DNA of 18,664 nucleotides from Rhodobacteraceae bacterium UBA2776 (GCA_002352425.1 DEIK01000132.1:1-18664), one strand, 5' to 3'. Shown: positions 7,064 through 15,363, numbered from the stretch's first letter. The notes: generated by a model not told the origin, from the sequence alone. Numbers and translations are program-made.

Positions 7064-7084
7064 GTCAGTATAAGGATGCCGCTC

Positions 7085-8614
7085 ATGGCTGGATCTTCTA
7101 CCGCCCTGTCCCGCCGCAGTTTGCGTGCCATAATCAATGGCCCGCAAGCCTTGGCGTTTTTACCAGCCATCACGTTAGGTGGCTATTGGTTGGGTGGCGA
7201 AAGCACTTTATTGATCCTTGCCTTAATGTTGCCGGCCCTCATTGCCGTTGTTGGAAACGGCAGCAATCCCCTTGCCCATTCAAGCAATGACGCGACAGAG
7301 CTGGGTCAACGCGAATTCGTTGAAAAAACTCTCGACAATTACCTGGAATCTTGCAGAAAAACTGACAAGTATACGGCCGCATTGATGGTTGAACTGGATG
7401 ATTACAACGGCTTGATATCACGATTGGGTCACAAAGCCTGTGACGAGGTTTTGCGCCAAATCGTTGCCAGAATGCGCACAGCTTTGCGTGATCTGGACGT
7501 TGTTTGTCGTATCAACGGGACCGCCTTCGCGATCGCAATGGCCCCTGACAAACGCGCCGATCTAGAGGCGATGATCCAAATTTCAGCACGTTTGCAATCT
7601 GTGGTTTCCGAGCCACTCAGCGTTGACGCAACAACGGTGATTGTCTCTTGCTCGATTGGCTTTTGCCTTGGGGCTCGTGCGCCATCGAACACTGGCGAGG
7701 CGCTGTTAGAAGCTGCCGAACTTGCTGTTATGGATGCACGCCACAACGGCCCCAACGCGATCCGCAGCTATACGCCTGAAATGCGGCGCCGTGCCAAGGC
7801 ACAGCATGATTTACTCGAAGAGGTCACCGTTGCACTGGAGAATGGTCAAATTCTGCCATGGTTTCAGCCACAAGTGTCCACTGACACAGGCGAAGTCACT
7901 GGATTCGAAGCCTTGGCCCGCTGGAATCATCCCGAGCGTGGCCTGATCCCGCCCTGCGATTTCCTGCCCGCCATTGAAGAGGCCGGGTTGTTCGAGCGGC
8001 TGGGTGAGGTGATCTTGTTTCAATCTCTTGCGTCTCTCGTCAAATGGCAAGAAAAGGGGTTTGTAGTCCCCAAAATTGGCGTTAATTTCTCTGGCGCCGA
8101 ACTAAAAAACCCTAAACTTGTTGAAAAAATCCGTTGGGAGCTAGACCGTTTCGACCTATCCCCTGATCGTTTGGCCGTCGAAGTGTTGGAAACTGTTGTT
8201 GCGGGTACAGGGGATGACATTATTACCCGCAATATCGCAGGCCTTGCGTCGTTGGGGTGCGCGATTGATCTGGATGATTTTGGCACGGGACACGCATCAA
8301 TCGCCAATATCCGCAGGTTTTCCGTTGGCCGGATAAAAATTGATCGTTCTTTCATCATGAAAGTTGACACCGACCCCGAACAACAGCGCATGGTGACCGC
8401 AATCCTGACGATGGCCGAGCAGCTCAATCTGGAAACCCTTGGCGAAGGTGTGGAAACCGTTGGGGAACACGCAATGTTGGCTCAACTAGGCTGTGGTCAC
8501 ATTCAAGGTTTCGGTCTTGCTCGCCCGATGCCTTTTGAAGATGCGGCTGAATGGATGCAAAAGCACCGCAGCAAACTGACCGCCCCTCCGCGGATTGGTC
8601 GCAAAGCTGGCTAG
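7085..8614 (+). CDS. Membrane GGDEF-EAL protein with degenerate GGDEF; probable c-di-GMP phosphodiesterase
   Basis: This 509-residue protein should hydrolyse cyclic di-GMP. Numbering below starts at the ATG at 7085. Two hydrophobic segments (about 20-37 and 41-57) anchor the N terminus. A GGDEF-type domain at about 75-230 has the signature replaced by N-G-T-A-F (144-148), so cyclase activity is not expected. The EAL domain (about 240-495) looks intact: E-A-L (275-277), N-F-S, V-E-V-L-E-T, D-L-D-D-F-G-T-G (395-402), K-I-D-R-S-F, G-E-G-V-E-T and Q-G-F. I prefer ATG 7085 because AAGG (7072-7075) is nine bases upstream of it. The ATG at 7076 would directly abut that site. In related proteins a dead GGDEF domain often serves as a GTP-sensing or dimerisation module (family knowledge, not shown here). 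Confidence 0.93.
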   Translation: MAGSSTALSRRSLRAIINGPQALAFLPAITLGGYWLGGESTLLILALMLPALIAVVGNGSNPLAHSSNDATELGQREFVEKTLDNYLESCRKTDKYTAALMVELDDYNGLISRLGHKACDEVLRQIVARMRTALRDLDVVCRINGTAFAIAMAPDKRADLEAMIQISARLQSVVSEPLSVDATTVIVSCSIGFCLGARAPSNTGEALLEAAELAVMDARHNGPNAIRSYTPEMRRRAKAQHDLLEEVTVALENGQILPWFQPQVSTDTGEVTGFEALARWNHPERGLIPPCDFLPAIEEAGLFERLGEVILFQSLASLVKWQEKGFVVPKIGVNFSGAELKNPKLVEKIRWELDRFDLSPDRLAVEVLETVVAGTGDDIITRNIAGLASLGCAIDLDDFGTGHASIANIRRFSVGRIKIDRSFIMKVDTDPEQQRMVTAILTMAEQLNLETLGEGVETVGEHAMLAQLGCGHIQGFGLARPMPFEDAAEWMQKHRSKLTAPPRIGRKAG

Positions 8615-8653
8615 GTTTATTTCCAGAAAACCCTGTAAAAACGGGAAAACCGC

Positions 8654-8682
8654 TTGACCTTTGCGCCCTTGCCCTGTTGAAC
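8654..8682 (+). promoter_or_regulatory. Weak candidate promoter within the yidC leader
   Basis: TTGACC (8654-8659) is followed after 17 bases by TTGAAC (8677-8682). The -35 box is good and the -10 box poor. A transcript from here would start near 8689 and would lack the left arm of the hairpin at 8672-8708, whereas read-through transcripts would contain it. Confidence 0.28.
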
Positions 8683-8708
8683 CACTGAGACCAATTTCAG
8701 TGACAGGG
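8672..8708 (+). promoter_or_regulatory. yidC leader hairpin that can sequester the Shine-Dalgarno site
   Basis: An outer stem pairs CCCTGT (8672-8677) with ACAGGG (8703-8708). An inner stem pairs CACTGA (8683-8688) with TCAGTG (8697-8702). The loop is eight bases, and five unpaired bases (8678-8682) bulge on the left only. The right outer arm contains AGGG (8705-8708), the Shine-Dalgarno sequence nine bases before the yidC ATG. If formed, the hairpin would block ribosome access. The pairing is seen directly; regulation is inferred. Confidence 0.5.
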
Positions 8709-8717
8709 TGTCCCACA

Positions 8718-10535
8718 ATGGACGATCAAAACAAGAACCTAATTCTTGCAGTAGTGCTCAGCGGCATCGTGATGCTGGTATGGACCGTATGGTTTCAACC
8801 GCCTCCGCCACCCGTTGACCTGACTCTGCCGCCCGAATCGGCACAAGCCACAAGCAGCACAGGCGTAGCAACACCCCCGGCCGTAGCTGCCCAAGATGCC
8901 ACAACCGCACCCGCAATTCCCGCCACCACCCAAGCCGAAGGGTTGGCAACTGCCGAGCGGGTTACGATTGATACCGCTGAGATGGAGGGCTCGATCACGT
9001 TGTTTGGCGGCCGCCTTGATGACCTGAAACTCAAAAGTTACCGCGAAACGCTTGATGATGACTCAGACATCGTGACCCTGCTAAGCCCAATCAATCAAGA
9101 CCAGCCCTATTATGCTCTCTACGGCTGGGCCCGCGCCGGATCACTGGCCGCTGAAGACGTCCCGAGCGCAAACACATTATGGCAATTGGAATCGGGAGCA
9201 ACGCTGACCGTTGAAACCCCAATCACATTGGTTTGGGACAACAGCAAAGGCTTGATTTTCCGACGTACCTTCGCCGTAGATGAGCATTATATGTTTTCGG
9301 TCACTCAATCCGTCGAAAACACTTCCCAAACGGCACAGCGCGCCCAACCTTACGGGATCATTGCGCGCCATGGCGAACCAGACACTGTGGGCTTCTTCAT
9401 CCTGCACGAAGGCGTTGTCCGGATGTCCGACGGTGAGCTTCAAGAAATTGACTACGATGACATGCCTGATTTGGACGTCGTCCAAACAGAAGGTGCCGCC
9501 GCCGATTTGATCACAATCGAATCTGAAGGCTGGGTTGGCTTCACCGACAAAAACTGGATGACCACTTTGGTTCCGGAGGCCAACTTCACCTCAGTCGTCA
9601 AATATGACCGCCGCAACGACATTTACCAAACCGAAGCGCGCATGCCGACCCAAGACATTGCACCCGGCGCAACCGTCTCTGTTAAAAGCCGCCTGTTTGC
9701 AGGTGCGAAAGAATGGGAAACCATTAGAGAGTACGGCAAATCCGGTGGCATCACAGGGTTTCTGGACTCGATCGACTGGGGTTGGTTCTTTTTCCTGACC
9801 AAACCGATTTTCTGGCTGCTGCACACGCTGAATGGCTATATTGGCAACATGGGTTTCTCGATCATTGCCCTGACCATCATCATCAAGGCGGCCCTGCTGC
9901 CACTTGCCTACAAATCCTATGTTTCCATGGCCAAGATGAAAACCTTACAGCCTGAGATGGAAGCTCTGAAAGAACGCTGCGGCGACGACAAACAAAAAAT
10001 GCAAAAAGAGATGATGGCGCTCTACAAAACCGAAAAGGTCAACCCAGCCGCGGGCTGTTTGCCAATCCTGATGCAAATTCCGATCTTCTTTTCGCTCTAT
10101 AAAGTGATCTTTGTCACGCTGGAATTGCGCCACGCCCCCTTTATTGGCTGGATCCGCGATCTCTCAGCACCTGACCCATCCTCGATCCTGAACCTGTTCG
10201 GCCTGTTGCCATTCGCCGCTCCCGAAGCTGGTTCCATGATCGCGATTATTTCTTTGGGTGTGATGCCAATCTTGCTGGGCATCTCGATGTGGCTTCAGCA
10301 AAAATTGAACCCGACACCAACTGACCCAACACAAGCCATGATCTTTGCATGGATGCCTTGGGTGTTCATGTTCATGCTGGGTAATTTTGCATCCGGTCTG
10401 GTGCTTTACTGGATCACCAACAACACCATCACCTTTATTCAGCAATATTCGATCATGCGCTCACAAGGGGCCAAACCCGATGTATTCGGCAACATCAAGG
10501 CGGGCCTAAAACGCAAGTCCAAGAGCGAAAAGTGA
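8718..10535 (+). CDS. yidC: Membrane protein insertase YidC
   Basis: This 605-residue insertase places proteins into the inner membrane, alone or with SecYEG. An N-terminal helix (about 7-26) is followed by a Pro/Ala/Thr-rich linker (28-75) and the large periplasmic beta-sandwich domain of Gram-negative YidC (about 80-335). The conserved insertase core follows, with helices near 356-400, 443-467, 500-530 and 542-580. Lys390 in I-I-I-K-A-A-L-L-P-L occupies the position of the groove arginine of E. coli YidC. The downstream Y-V-S-M-A-K-M-K-T-L-Q-P and E-K-V-N-P-A-A-G-C-L-P are hallmark sequences, and the tail is basic. The ATG at 8718 is chosen because AGGG lies nine bases upstream; an in-frame TTG at 8661 adds an unrelated peptide. 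The stop overlaps the next start as GTGA. Confidence 0.98.
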   Translation: MDDQNKNLILAVVLSGIVMLVWTVWFQPPPPPVDLTLPPESAQATSSTGVATPPAVAAQDATTAPAIPATTQAEGLATAERVTIDTAEMEGSITLFGGRLDDLKLKSYRETLDDDSDIVTLLSPINQDQPYYALYGWARAGSLAAEDVPSANTLWQLESGATLTVETPITLVWDNSKGLIFRRTFAVDEHYMFSVTQSVENTSQTAQRAQPYGIIARHGEPDTVGFFILHEGVVRMSDGELQEIDYDDMPDLDVVQTEGAAADLITIESEGWVGFTDKNWMTTLVPEANFTSVVKYDRRNDIYQTEARMPTQDIAPGATVSVKSRLFAGAKEWETIREYGKSGGITGFLDSIDWGWFFFLTKPIFWLLHTLNGYIGNMGFSIIALTIIIKAALLPLAYKSYVSMAKMKTLQPEMEALKERCGDDKQKMQKEMMALYKTEKVNPAAGCLPILMQIPIFFSLYKVIFVTLELRHAPFIGWIRDLSAPDPSSILNLFGLLPFAAPEAGSMIAIISLGVMPILLGISMWLQQKLNPTPTDPTQAMIFAWMPWVFMFMLGNFASGLVLYWITNNTITFIQQYSIMRSQGAKPDVFGNIKAGLKRKSKSEK

Positions 10536-11278
10536 CGCGGCCGCTCACCCATATATGGCGACACCCGATAAAATCACATGGGGTTGAGGCCCTGAAATCC
10601 GTTGCACTAACCGCAGGCAAAACCATGCCGTGGGACCGCGCCTGGGCTGTAGTGCATGAGCTGTCCAAGGTGGATGGATCAAAATGGGTGCCCTGTGGCA
10701 ACTTTTCGCGCGGCTCCAAAACGCCGTCCTTGATGGCGATTAAGGCCACCCTGAATGAACAAGCTAACACCATCACCCTGACACATCCCGATCGGCCTGA
10801 AATCACCTTCAATCCCAACACAGATTCAGACATCTTTCTGGACTGGGTACGCCCGATCATGCCGGTAGGTCGCACGGGCTCTGCCCAGCTTGTGCAGGCT
10901 GCTGAACGTGGCATGACCGACACTGATTTTCCGTCAATCAGCCTGATTAACTTGACCAGCAATCAGGCCGTAAGCACCGCAGTCGGGGCCGATCTGTCCC
11001 CACTGCGCTGGCGTGGGAACCTGTGGTTTGACGGGTTGAAGCCATGGGAAGAATTTGACTGGGTTGGTAAACGGGTGCGCATTGGCCAAGCCGAATTTGA
11101 CATCAAAGAACGCATTGTGCGCTGCATGGCGACCACCGCAAACCCCGACACAGGCAAACGCGACGCAGACACATTGGGCGCGTTGAAAGAAAACTGGGAC
11201 CATACAGATTTCGGGGTTTACGGCGTTGTGGTCAAATCCGGCCAAATCAATATTGGCGACGAGGTCGAGGTACTTTGA
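10532..11278 (+). CDS. MOSC domain-containing protein
   Basis: This 248-residue cytosolic protein combines an N-terminal MOSC_N beta-barrel domain, opening with the typical I-W-R-H-P-I-K-S-H-G, with a C-terminal MOSC domain. MOSC domains resemble the C terminus of molybdenum cofactor sulfurase and occur in mARC-like and YiiM/YcbX-type enzymes that bind or transfer Moco-linked sulfur. The conserved R-W-R-G-N-L-W-F-D-G motif (159-168) and the cysteine in R-C-M-A-T-T-A-N-P (Cys198) are visible. Cys198 is the usual Moco-ligating residue of this family. The start is a GTG overlapping the yidC stop, implying translational coupling. The substrate is unknown. Its conserved place between yidC and yihA appears to be a lineage habit rather than a functional link (inference). 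Confidence 0.92.
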   Translation: MTRPLTHIWRHPIKSHGVEALKSVALTAGKTMPWDRAWAVVHELSKVDGSKWVPCGNFSRGSKTPSLMAIKATLNEQANTITLTHPDRPEITFNPNTDSDIFLDWVRPIMPVGRTGSAQLVQAAERGMTDTDFPSISLINLTSNQAVSTAVGADLSPLRWRGNLWFDGLKPWEEFDWVGKRVRIGQAEFDIKERIVRCMATTANPDTGKRDADTLGALKENWDHTDFGVYGVVVKSGQINIGDEVEVL

Positions 11279-11928
11279 TGCAAATCCAATTCACCCTTGC
11301 TGAAGAACCCGAAGCCGAGACTCGCGAACGCGGCCGCAAACTGTTTGCGGGCAACACCGAGTTTCTAAAGGGCGTCGTCGCAATGGACGGGCTGCCACCT
11401 GCGGACCGCCTTGAGGTTTGCTTTGCCGGCCGCTCAAATGTTGGCAAATCGACACTGATCAATGCGTTGACAGGGCGCAAAGGCTTGGCACGAGCCTCCA
11501 ATACCCCGGGCCGAACCCAAGAGATCAACTACTTCACCACCTTAAACGGCCCATTTCTGGTCGATTTACCAGGCTATGGTTATGCCAATGCGCCGATTCC
11601 CGTGGTGGAAAAATGGCAGCGTTTGTTAAAATCATACCTGTCAGGGCGCCAAACCCTGCGCCGCGCTTTCGTGTTGATCGACGCGCGTCATGGCGTGAAA
11701 AAAGTGGACGAGGAAATCCTCGCGTTGCTTGACCGTGCGGCGGTGACGTTTCAGGTGGTGCTGACCAAGGCGGACAAAGTCAAAGACAAAGACCGCGTCG
11801 CCGTTTTAGACCAAGTGCGCAAAGCCGTGGCCAAACATCCTGCCGCCTTCCCAGAGCTGATCCTGACGTCGTCGGAAAAAGGCGATGGCATCGACATTTT
11901 GCGCAGTACTATCGCAGATCTGGTCTAA
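11278..11928 (+). CDS. yihA: Ribosome biogenesis GTP-binding protein YihA/YsxC (EngB)
   Basis: This 216-residue TrmE-Era-EngA-like small GTPase takes part in 50S subunit assembly. The P loop is G-R-S-N-V-G-K-S (51-58). The switch sequence N-T-P-G-R-T-Q (75-81) is diagnostic for EngB. G3 is D-L-P-G-Y-G-Y (96-102), G4 is T-K-A-D (163-166) and G5 is T-S-S-E-K-G. Length is normal. ATG at 11278 is preferred over TTG at 11275 because GAGG lies seven bases before it. It shares one base with the MOSC stop (TGATG). It completes the yidC-MOSC-yihA transcription unit. Confidence 0.97.
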   Translation: MQIQFTLAEEPEAETRERGRKLFAGNTEFLKGVVAMDGLPPADRLEVCFAGRSNVGKSTLINALTGRKGLARASNTPGRTQEINYFTTLNGPFLVDLPGYGYANAPIPVVEKWQRLLKSYLSGRQTLRRAFVLIDARHGVKKVDEEILALLDRAAVTFQVVLTKADKVKDKDRVAVLDQVRKAVAKHPAAFPELILTSSEKGDGIDILRSTIADLV

Positions 11929-12092
11929 ACCGCCGCTCATGAAACATTCGAGCTTTCTTTGCTAAGCGAGAAGCGCCCGCAAGGGAGCGACGAGCGGTCG
12001 GGTACACGTGCAATTTTCGTTTTATGCAGTCCGAATTCACCCCAGATGTGGGCGAATGCTGATACTGGCCTTATTGAGATGTGAAGATCGTA

Positions 12093-12833
12093 CTACACAT
12101 GCTGTGCCCCGTTCACCTCGATTTCTGTGCCTGAAATGTAAGACGATTCGTCCGAGCACAGGAAATAGATCGCCGAGGCCACTTCTTTGGGTTGCCCCAA
12201 CCGACGCATCGGCAGATTTTTGACAATTTCGTCCGTGCCCTCGCTCAAGATTGAGGTTTCAACTTCACCCGGTGCAATCGCGTTCACCCGCACTCCCAGC
12301 GGCCCAAAATCATGCGCCATTTCGCGGGTCAATGCGGCCAACGCGGCCTTGGATGTGGCATAGGCCGCGCCCGCAAATGGGTGCACCCGCGCACCAGCTA
12401 TCGACGTCACATTCACGACCGAGCCTTTGGCCGCTGCCAATTCTTCCTTCAACCCACGCGCCAAAACGACCGAGGCAAAAAAATTGACGTGAAACACCTG
12501 CCCCCATGACATCAAGTCCGTATCAAGCGTGCTCAATCGTTCACCATTTGGCCCTTTTGGTGAAATTCCTGCGTTGTTCACCAGTGCATCCAGCTGCCCA
12601 TCCAGCTTGTCGCGGATCACTTCTATGGCCTCAATGGTTTTGCGCGGGTCAGCCAAATCAATCTGCACATGGTTTTCCTGCCCTCCACCCCACGGACATT
12701 CATCCGGAAACGGATAGCGAGAACAAGTGATCACTCGCCAACCTTTGGCGCTGAAATATTGCACCGTCGCGTGGCCAATGCCACGGCTTGCGCCTGTCAA
12801 CAACATGATCTTACGCCGCTTGGTTTTCGCCAT
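12093..12833 (-). CDS. Short-chain dehydrogenase/reductase (SDR family)
   Basis: This 246-residue classical SDR oxidoreductase has NAD(P) site T-G-A-S-R-G-I-G (13-20), N-N-A-G (86-89), structural Asn117, and the catalytic Ser144, Tyr158 and Lys162 (Y-A-T-S-K). The Arg39 region (C-S-R-Y-P-F) hints at NADP preference. The C-terminal S-G-T-E-I-E-V-N-G-A matches the SDR end motif. The substrate is not predictable. I prefer ATG 12833 because GGGGG lies about five bases upstream; ATG at 12845 would add four residues. It lies opposite to its neighbours, converging with yihA and diverging from argB. The 164 bases between it and yihA (11929-12092) contain no gene that I can support. Confidence 0.94.
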   Translation of the reverse strand: MAKTKRRKIMLLTGASRGIGHATVQYFSAKGWRVITCSRYPFPDECPWGGGQENHVQIDLADPRKTIEAIEVIRDKLDGQLDALVNNAGISPKGPNGERLSTLDTDLMSWGQVFHVNFFASVVLARGLKEELAAAKGSVVNVTSIAGARVHPFAGAAYATSKAALAALTREMAHDFGPLGVRVNAIAPGEVETSILSEGTDEIVKNLPMRRLGQPKEVASAIYFLCSDESSYISGTEIEVNGAQHV

Positions 12834-12905
12834 TTCAGCCCCCATTTACATTTGCCCAGACCCTAGGTTGATGCCCGCTAAAAGACAATCCAAATGGCAC
12901 AACCC

Positions 12906-12934
12906 TTGGCACCGCATGAACAAGCCATTATCAG
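12906..12934 (+). promoter_or_regulatory. Candidate promoter of argB
   Basis: TTGGCA (12906-12911) is followed after 17 bases by TATCAG (12929-12934). This matches the sigma70 consensus at five of six and four of six positions. Transcription would begin near 12941, leaving a short leader containing AAGG (12945-12948). The site lies between the divergent SDR gene and argB. Confidence 0.4.
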
Positions 12935-12957
12935 GGTATGGAACAAGGATGCTGATT

Positions 12958-13818
12958 ATGACCCAAGACCAAACAAATCTCGACCGCGCTGCAACCGCCC
13001 GCACACTGTCAAACGCATTGCCGTTGTTGCAACGATATGACGGTGCAACCGTTGTGGTGAAATTTGGTGGCCACGCGATGGGCGATGACGCCGACATGGA
13101 CAGCTTTGCCCGTGACATCGTGCTGATGCAACAAGTCGGCGTGAACCCCGTGATCGTGCATGGCGGCGGGCCGATGATCAACGAGATGCTAAGCAAGCTG
13201 GGCGTCGTGTCCGAATTTGTCGATGGCAAGCGTGTCACCGATGCCGCCACCGTTGAGGTGGTCGAAATGGTGTTATCAGGCCGCGTCAACAAGCGCATCG
13301 TGCAGGCGATCAATGCGCAGGGCGGCAAGGCTGTTGGCCTGTCCGGCAAGGACGCCAACCTGATCACATGCGACCAAACCAACCCTGACCTTGGCTTTGT
13401 CGGCACCCCAACCGAGTTGGACCCCTCGGTTTTACACACCCTGTTCGAGGCCGACACCATTCCTGTCATCGCGCCCTTGGGGGTTGGCCAAAACGGCGAA
13501 ACCTACAACATCAATGGCGACACCGCGGCGGGGGCCATCGCCACCGCACTCAAGGCAGACCGTTTGTTGCTGCTCACCGATGTCGAGGGCGTCAAAGATC
13601 AATCCGGCAAGGTTTTGACCGAATTGACCCCGACACAAATCAACGCACTCACCAAAGACGGCACTATTGCGGGCGGCATGATCCCGAAAACCGAAACCGC
13701 ATTGGCAGCTATCAACGGGGGCGTTCGCGGGGTGGTTATTCTGGATGGCCGTGCGCCAAACGCCTGTTTGTTGGAACTTTACACTGACCACGGGGCGGGC
13801 AGTTTGATCCGAAAGTAG
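12958..13818 (+). CDS. argB: Acetylglutamate kinase
   Basis: This 286-residue enzyme phosphorylates N-acetyl-L-glutamate with ATP, the second step of arginine biosynthesis. The phosphate-binding V-V-K-F-G-G-H-A (Lys35), the V-H-G-G-G-P-M-I loop (67-74), K-R-V-T-D, Y-N-I-N-G-D and the C-terminal G-G-M-I-P-K are all characteristic. The N-terminal segment before the first strand resembles the extra helix of hexameric, arginine-inhibited enzymes such as that of Pseudomonas, so feedback inhibition by arginine is likely (inference). ATG at 12958 has AAGG nine bases upstream. The frame is open much further left, but that part is antisense to the SDR gene. A hydroxylase-family gene follows after 64 bases. 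Confidence 0.98.
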   Translation: MTQDQTNLDRAATARTLSNALPLLQRYDGATVVVKFGGHAMGDDADMDSFARDIVLMQQVGVNPVIVHGGGPMINEMLSKLGVVSEFVDGKRVTDAATVEVVEMVLSGRVNKRIVQAINAQGGKAVGLSGKDANLITCDQTNPDLGFVGTPTELDPSVLHTLFEADTIPVIAPLGVGQNGETYNINGDTAAGAIATALKADRLLLLTDVEGVKDQSGKVLTELTPTQINALTKDGTIAGGMIPKTETALAAINGGVRGVVILDGRAPNACLLELYTDHGAGSLIRK

Positions 13819-13882
13819 GCTCTGACAAAAATGTGTGAGCCCCGTGTTTGCACCCAATCCACCTGCAAGGTATGGCTGGCCA

Positions 13883-14689
13883 ATGGAAAACGAAACCTAC
13901 ATCCGTCTGGGCATTTTTGTCGGCCTGTTTTTGCTGCTCGCGTTGATCGAGACCATTCTGCCACGCCGCATCCGCAGTGAAACCCGTCAACGGCGCTGGG
14001 TCACAAACTGGGCATTGATCGTCATTGATACACTCGCCTTGCGTGCTTTGCCCTATGCCGTGCCTTTTGTTTTGCCGCTGCTGGCAGTGGGGGCAGCTTA
14101 TGATGCACAGCGACTTGGCTGGGGGCTGTTTAATCACCTTGATTGGCCTGCGGGGGTGGAAATTCTGTTAACGGTCCTGTTCCTAGATTTCGCGATCTGG
14201 CTGCAACATTTGATCACTCACAAAATCCCGCTGCTGTGGCGTCTACACCGTGTACACCATGCTGACCGCGACATTGATGTGACCACCGCCATCCGGTTTC
14301 ACCCCGTTGAAATCGCCCTGTCGATGTTACTAAAAATCGGTTTGGTATATCTGCTGGGACCTGCAGGCCTCGCCGTGATCTTGTTCGAGATCATCCTGAA
14401 CTCCACCGCCATGTTCAACCATGCCAATATCAAACTACCGCTGGGAGTGGATCGTGTTGTCCGGCTGGTGTTGGTCACGCCCGATATGCACCGTGTACAT
14501 CACTCGGACATTCGCGCAGAGCACGACAGCAACTACGGGTTTGCCCTGTCGATTTGGGACCGGCTGTTTCGCACCTATATCGCACAGCCCAAAGCCGGCC
14601 ATGATGACATGACCATCGGGTTGCAATGGCAAGACGAGCGCCCATCCAATCTCGCTTGGATATTGGCACTGCCATTCTTTCGCAAATGA
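13883..14689 (+). CDS. Sterol desaturase/fatty acid hydroxylase superfamily membrane protein
   Basis: This 268-residue integral membrane oxygenase is expected to bind two irons through histidine boxes. Membrane segments lie near 8-26, 43-75, 92-108 and 145-172. The boxes are complete: H109-x-x-x-H113, H122-x-x-H125-H126, H140, H180, H203-x-x-H206-H207 and H214. Such enzymes hydroxylate or desaturate lipids using O2 and external electrons; the lipid substrate here is unknown. I prefer ATG 13883, which begins M-E-N-E-T and has AAGG 12 bases upstream; an in-frame GTG at 13835 would add 16 residues. Its TGA overlaps the start of the Fe-S protein gene (ATGA), suggesting the two products work together (inference). 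Confidence 0.92.
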   Translation: MENETYIRLGIFVGLFLLLALIETILPRRIRSETRQRRWVTNWALIVIDTLALRALPYAVPFVLPLLAVGAAYDAQRLGWGLFNHLDWPAGVEILLTVLFLDFAIWLQHLITHKIPLLWRLHRVHHADRDIDVTTAIRFHPVEIALSMLLKIGLVYLLGPAGLAVILFEIILNSTAMFNHANIKLPLGVDRVVRLVLVTPDMHRVHHSDIRAEHDSNYGFALSIWDRLFRTYIAQPKAGHDDMTIGLQWQDERPSNLAWILALPFFRK

Positions 14690-15363
14690 CGTATCAGGCG
14701 CTGCAAACCTCGCTCCGTGCGCTGCATCTGGATGTTTTTGGCGCCCTGCACCCCACAGCCGATGATGCCGCCCCCGAAGGGGCTAAAACTTTACTGCTGC
14801 TCGGCCCGCATGAACCAGGCTTTTGGCCCAATTTCACCAAAGCGCCCGAATACCGCGATGGTGTCGCTGACCCGCTGGATCGCTGGTCAAAACGCACCGT
14901 CACCCCTTGGGCCAACGGCCACAACGGCATCGCAATGTTCCCTTCTGACGGGCCGCCATACCCGCCCTTTATTCAATGGGCGACGCGCAGCGGCCGGGCG
15001 TGGGTCTCGCCGGTTGGGTTGTTGGTGCATGACGTCGCCGGCTTGTTCATATCCTTCCGGGCTGCCGTTGCGTTACCCGTGCACATCGAACTGCCCATGA
15101 CCGCTCAAAAGCCTTGCGAAAGCTGCCACATGCCCTGTCAAACCGCCTGCCCTGTGGATGCGATGACAGAAAAATATGACGTAGAAAAATGCAAATCACA
15201 CTTGAACGCGCCCGTTGGCGGAGCCTGTATGGAAACAGGTTGTTTAGTGCGAAAGGCTTGCCCTGCTGGGGCCAAATATGGCAGATTGCCTGAACAATCC
15301 GCGTTCCATATGGCAGCTTTTAATCCCAATGACCCTTCGTCTGATCCTGACACGCCACGCTAA
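14686..15363 (+). CDS. Ferredoxin-like 4Fe-4S protein
   Basis: This 225-residue soluble protein has eight cysteines in its C-terminal half: C144-x2-C147-x3-C151-x3-C155-P, then C169, C181, C186 and C192-P. This arrangement suggests one or two [4Fe-4S] clusters and is reminiscent of the ferredoxin region of QueG-like and corrinoid-reductase-like proteins. The N-terminal part (about 1-135) contains G-P-H-E-P-G-F-W and P-P-Y-P-P-F-I-Q-W but no domain I can name with certainty. The start overlaps the stop of the hydroxylase gene by four bases. Supplying electrons to the hydroxylase is an attractive but unproven role. The last 35 bases overlap the sixA-like gene. ATG 14686 is chosen from the coupling. 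Confidence 0.88.
   Translation: MTYQALQTSLRALHLDVFGALHPTADDAAPEGAKTLLLLGPHEPGFWPNFTKAPEYRDGVADPLDRWSKRTVTPWANGHNGIAMFPSDGPPYPPFIQWATRSGRAWVSPVGLLVHDVAGLFISFRAAVALPVHIELPMTAQKPCESCHMPCQTACPVDAMTEKYDVEKCKSHLNAPVGGACMETGCLVRKACPAGAKYGRLPEQSAFHMAAFNPNDPSSDPDTPR

Noticed and set aside
12727..12957. N-terminal extension of argB by 77 codons
   Set aside because: The added sequence is antisense to the SDR gene and intergenic DNA, while ATG 12958 has a good ribosome site and gives the family length.
13818..13842. Terminator after argB from GGCTC/GAGCC
   Set aside because: Only five base pairs with a long loop and no T tract.
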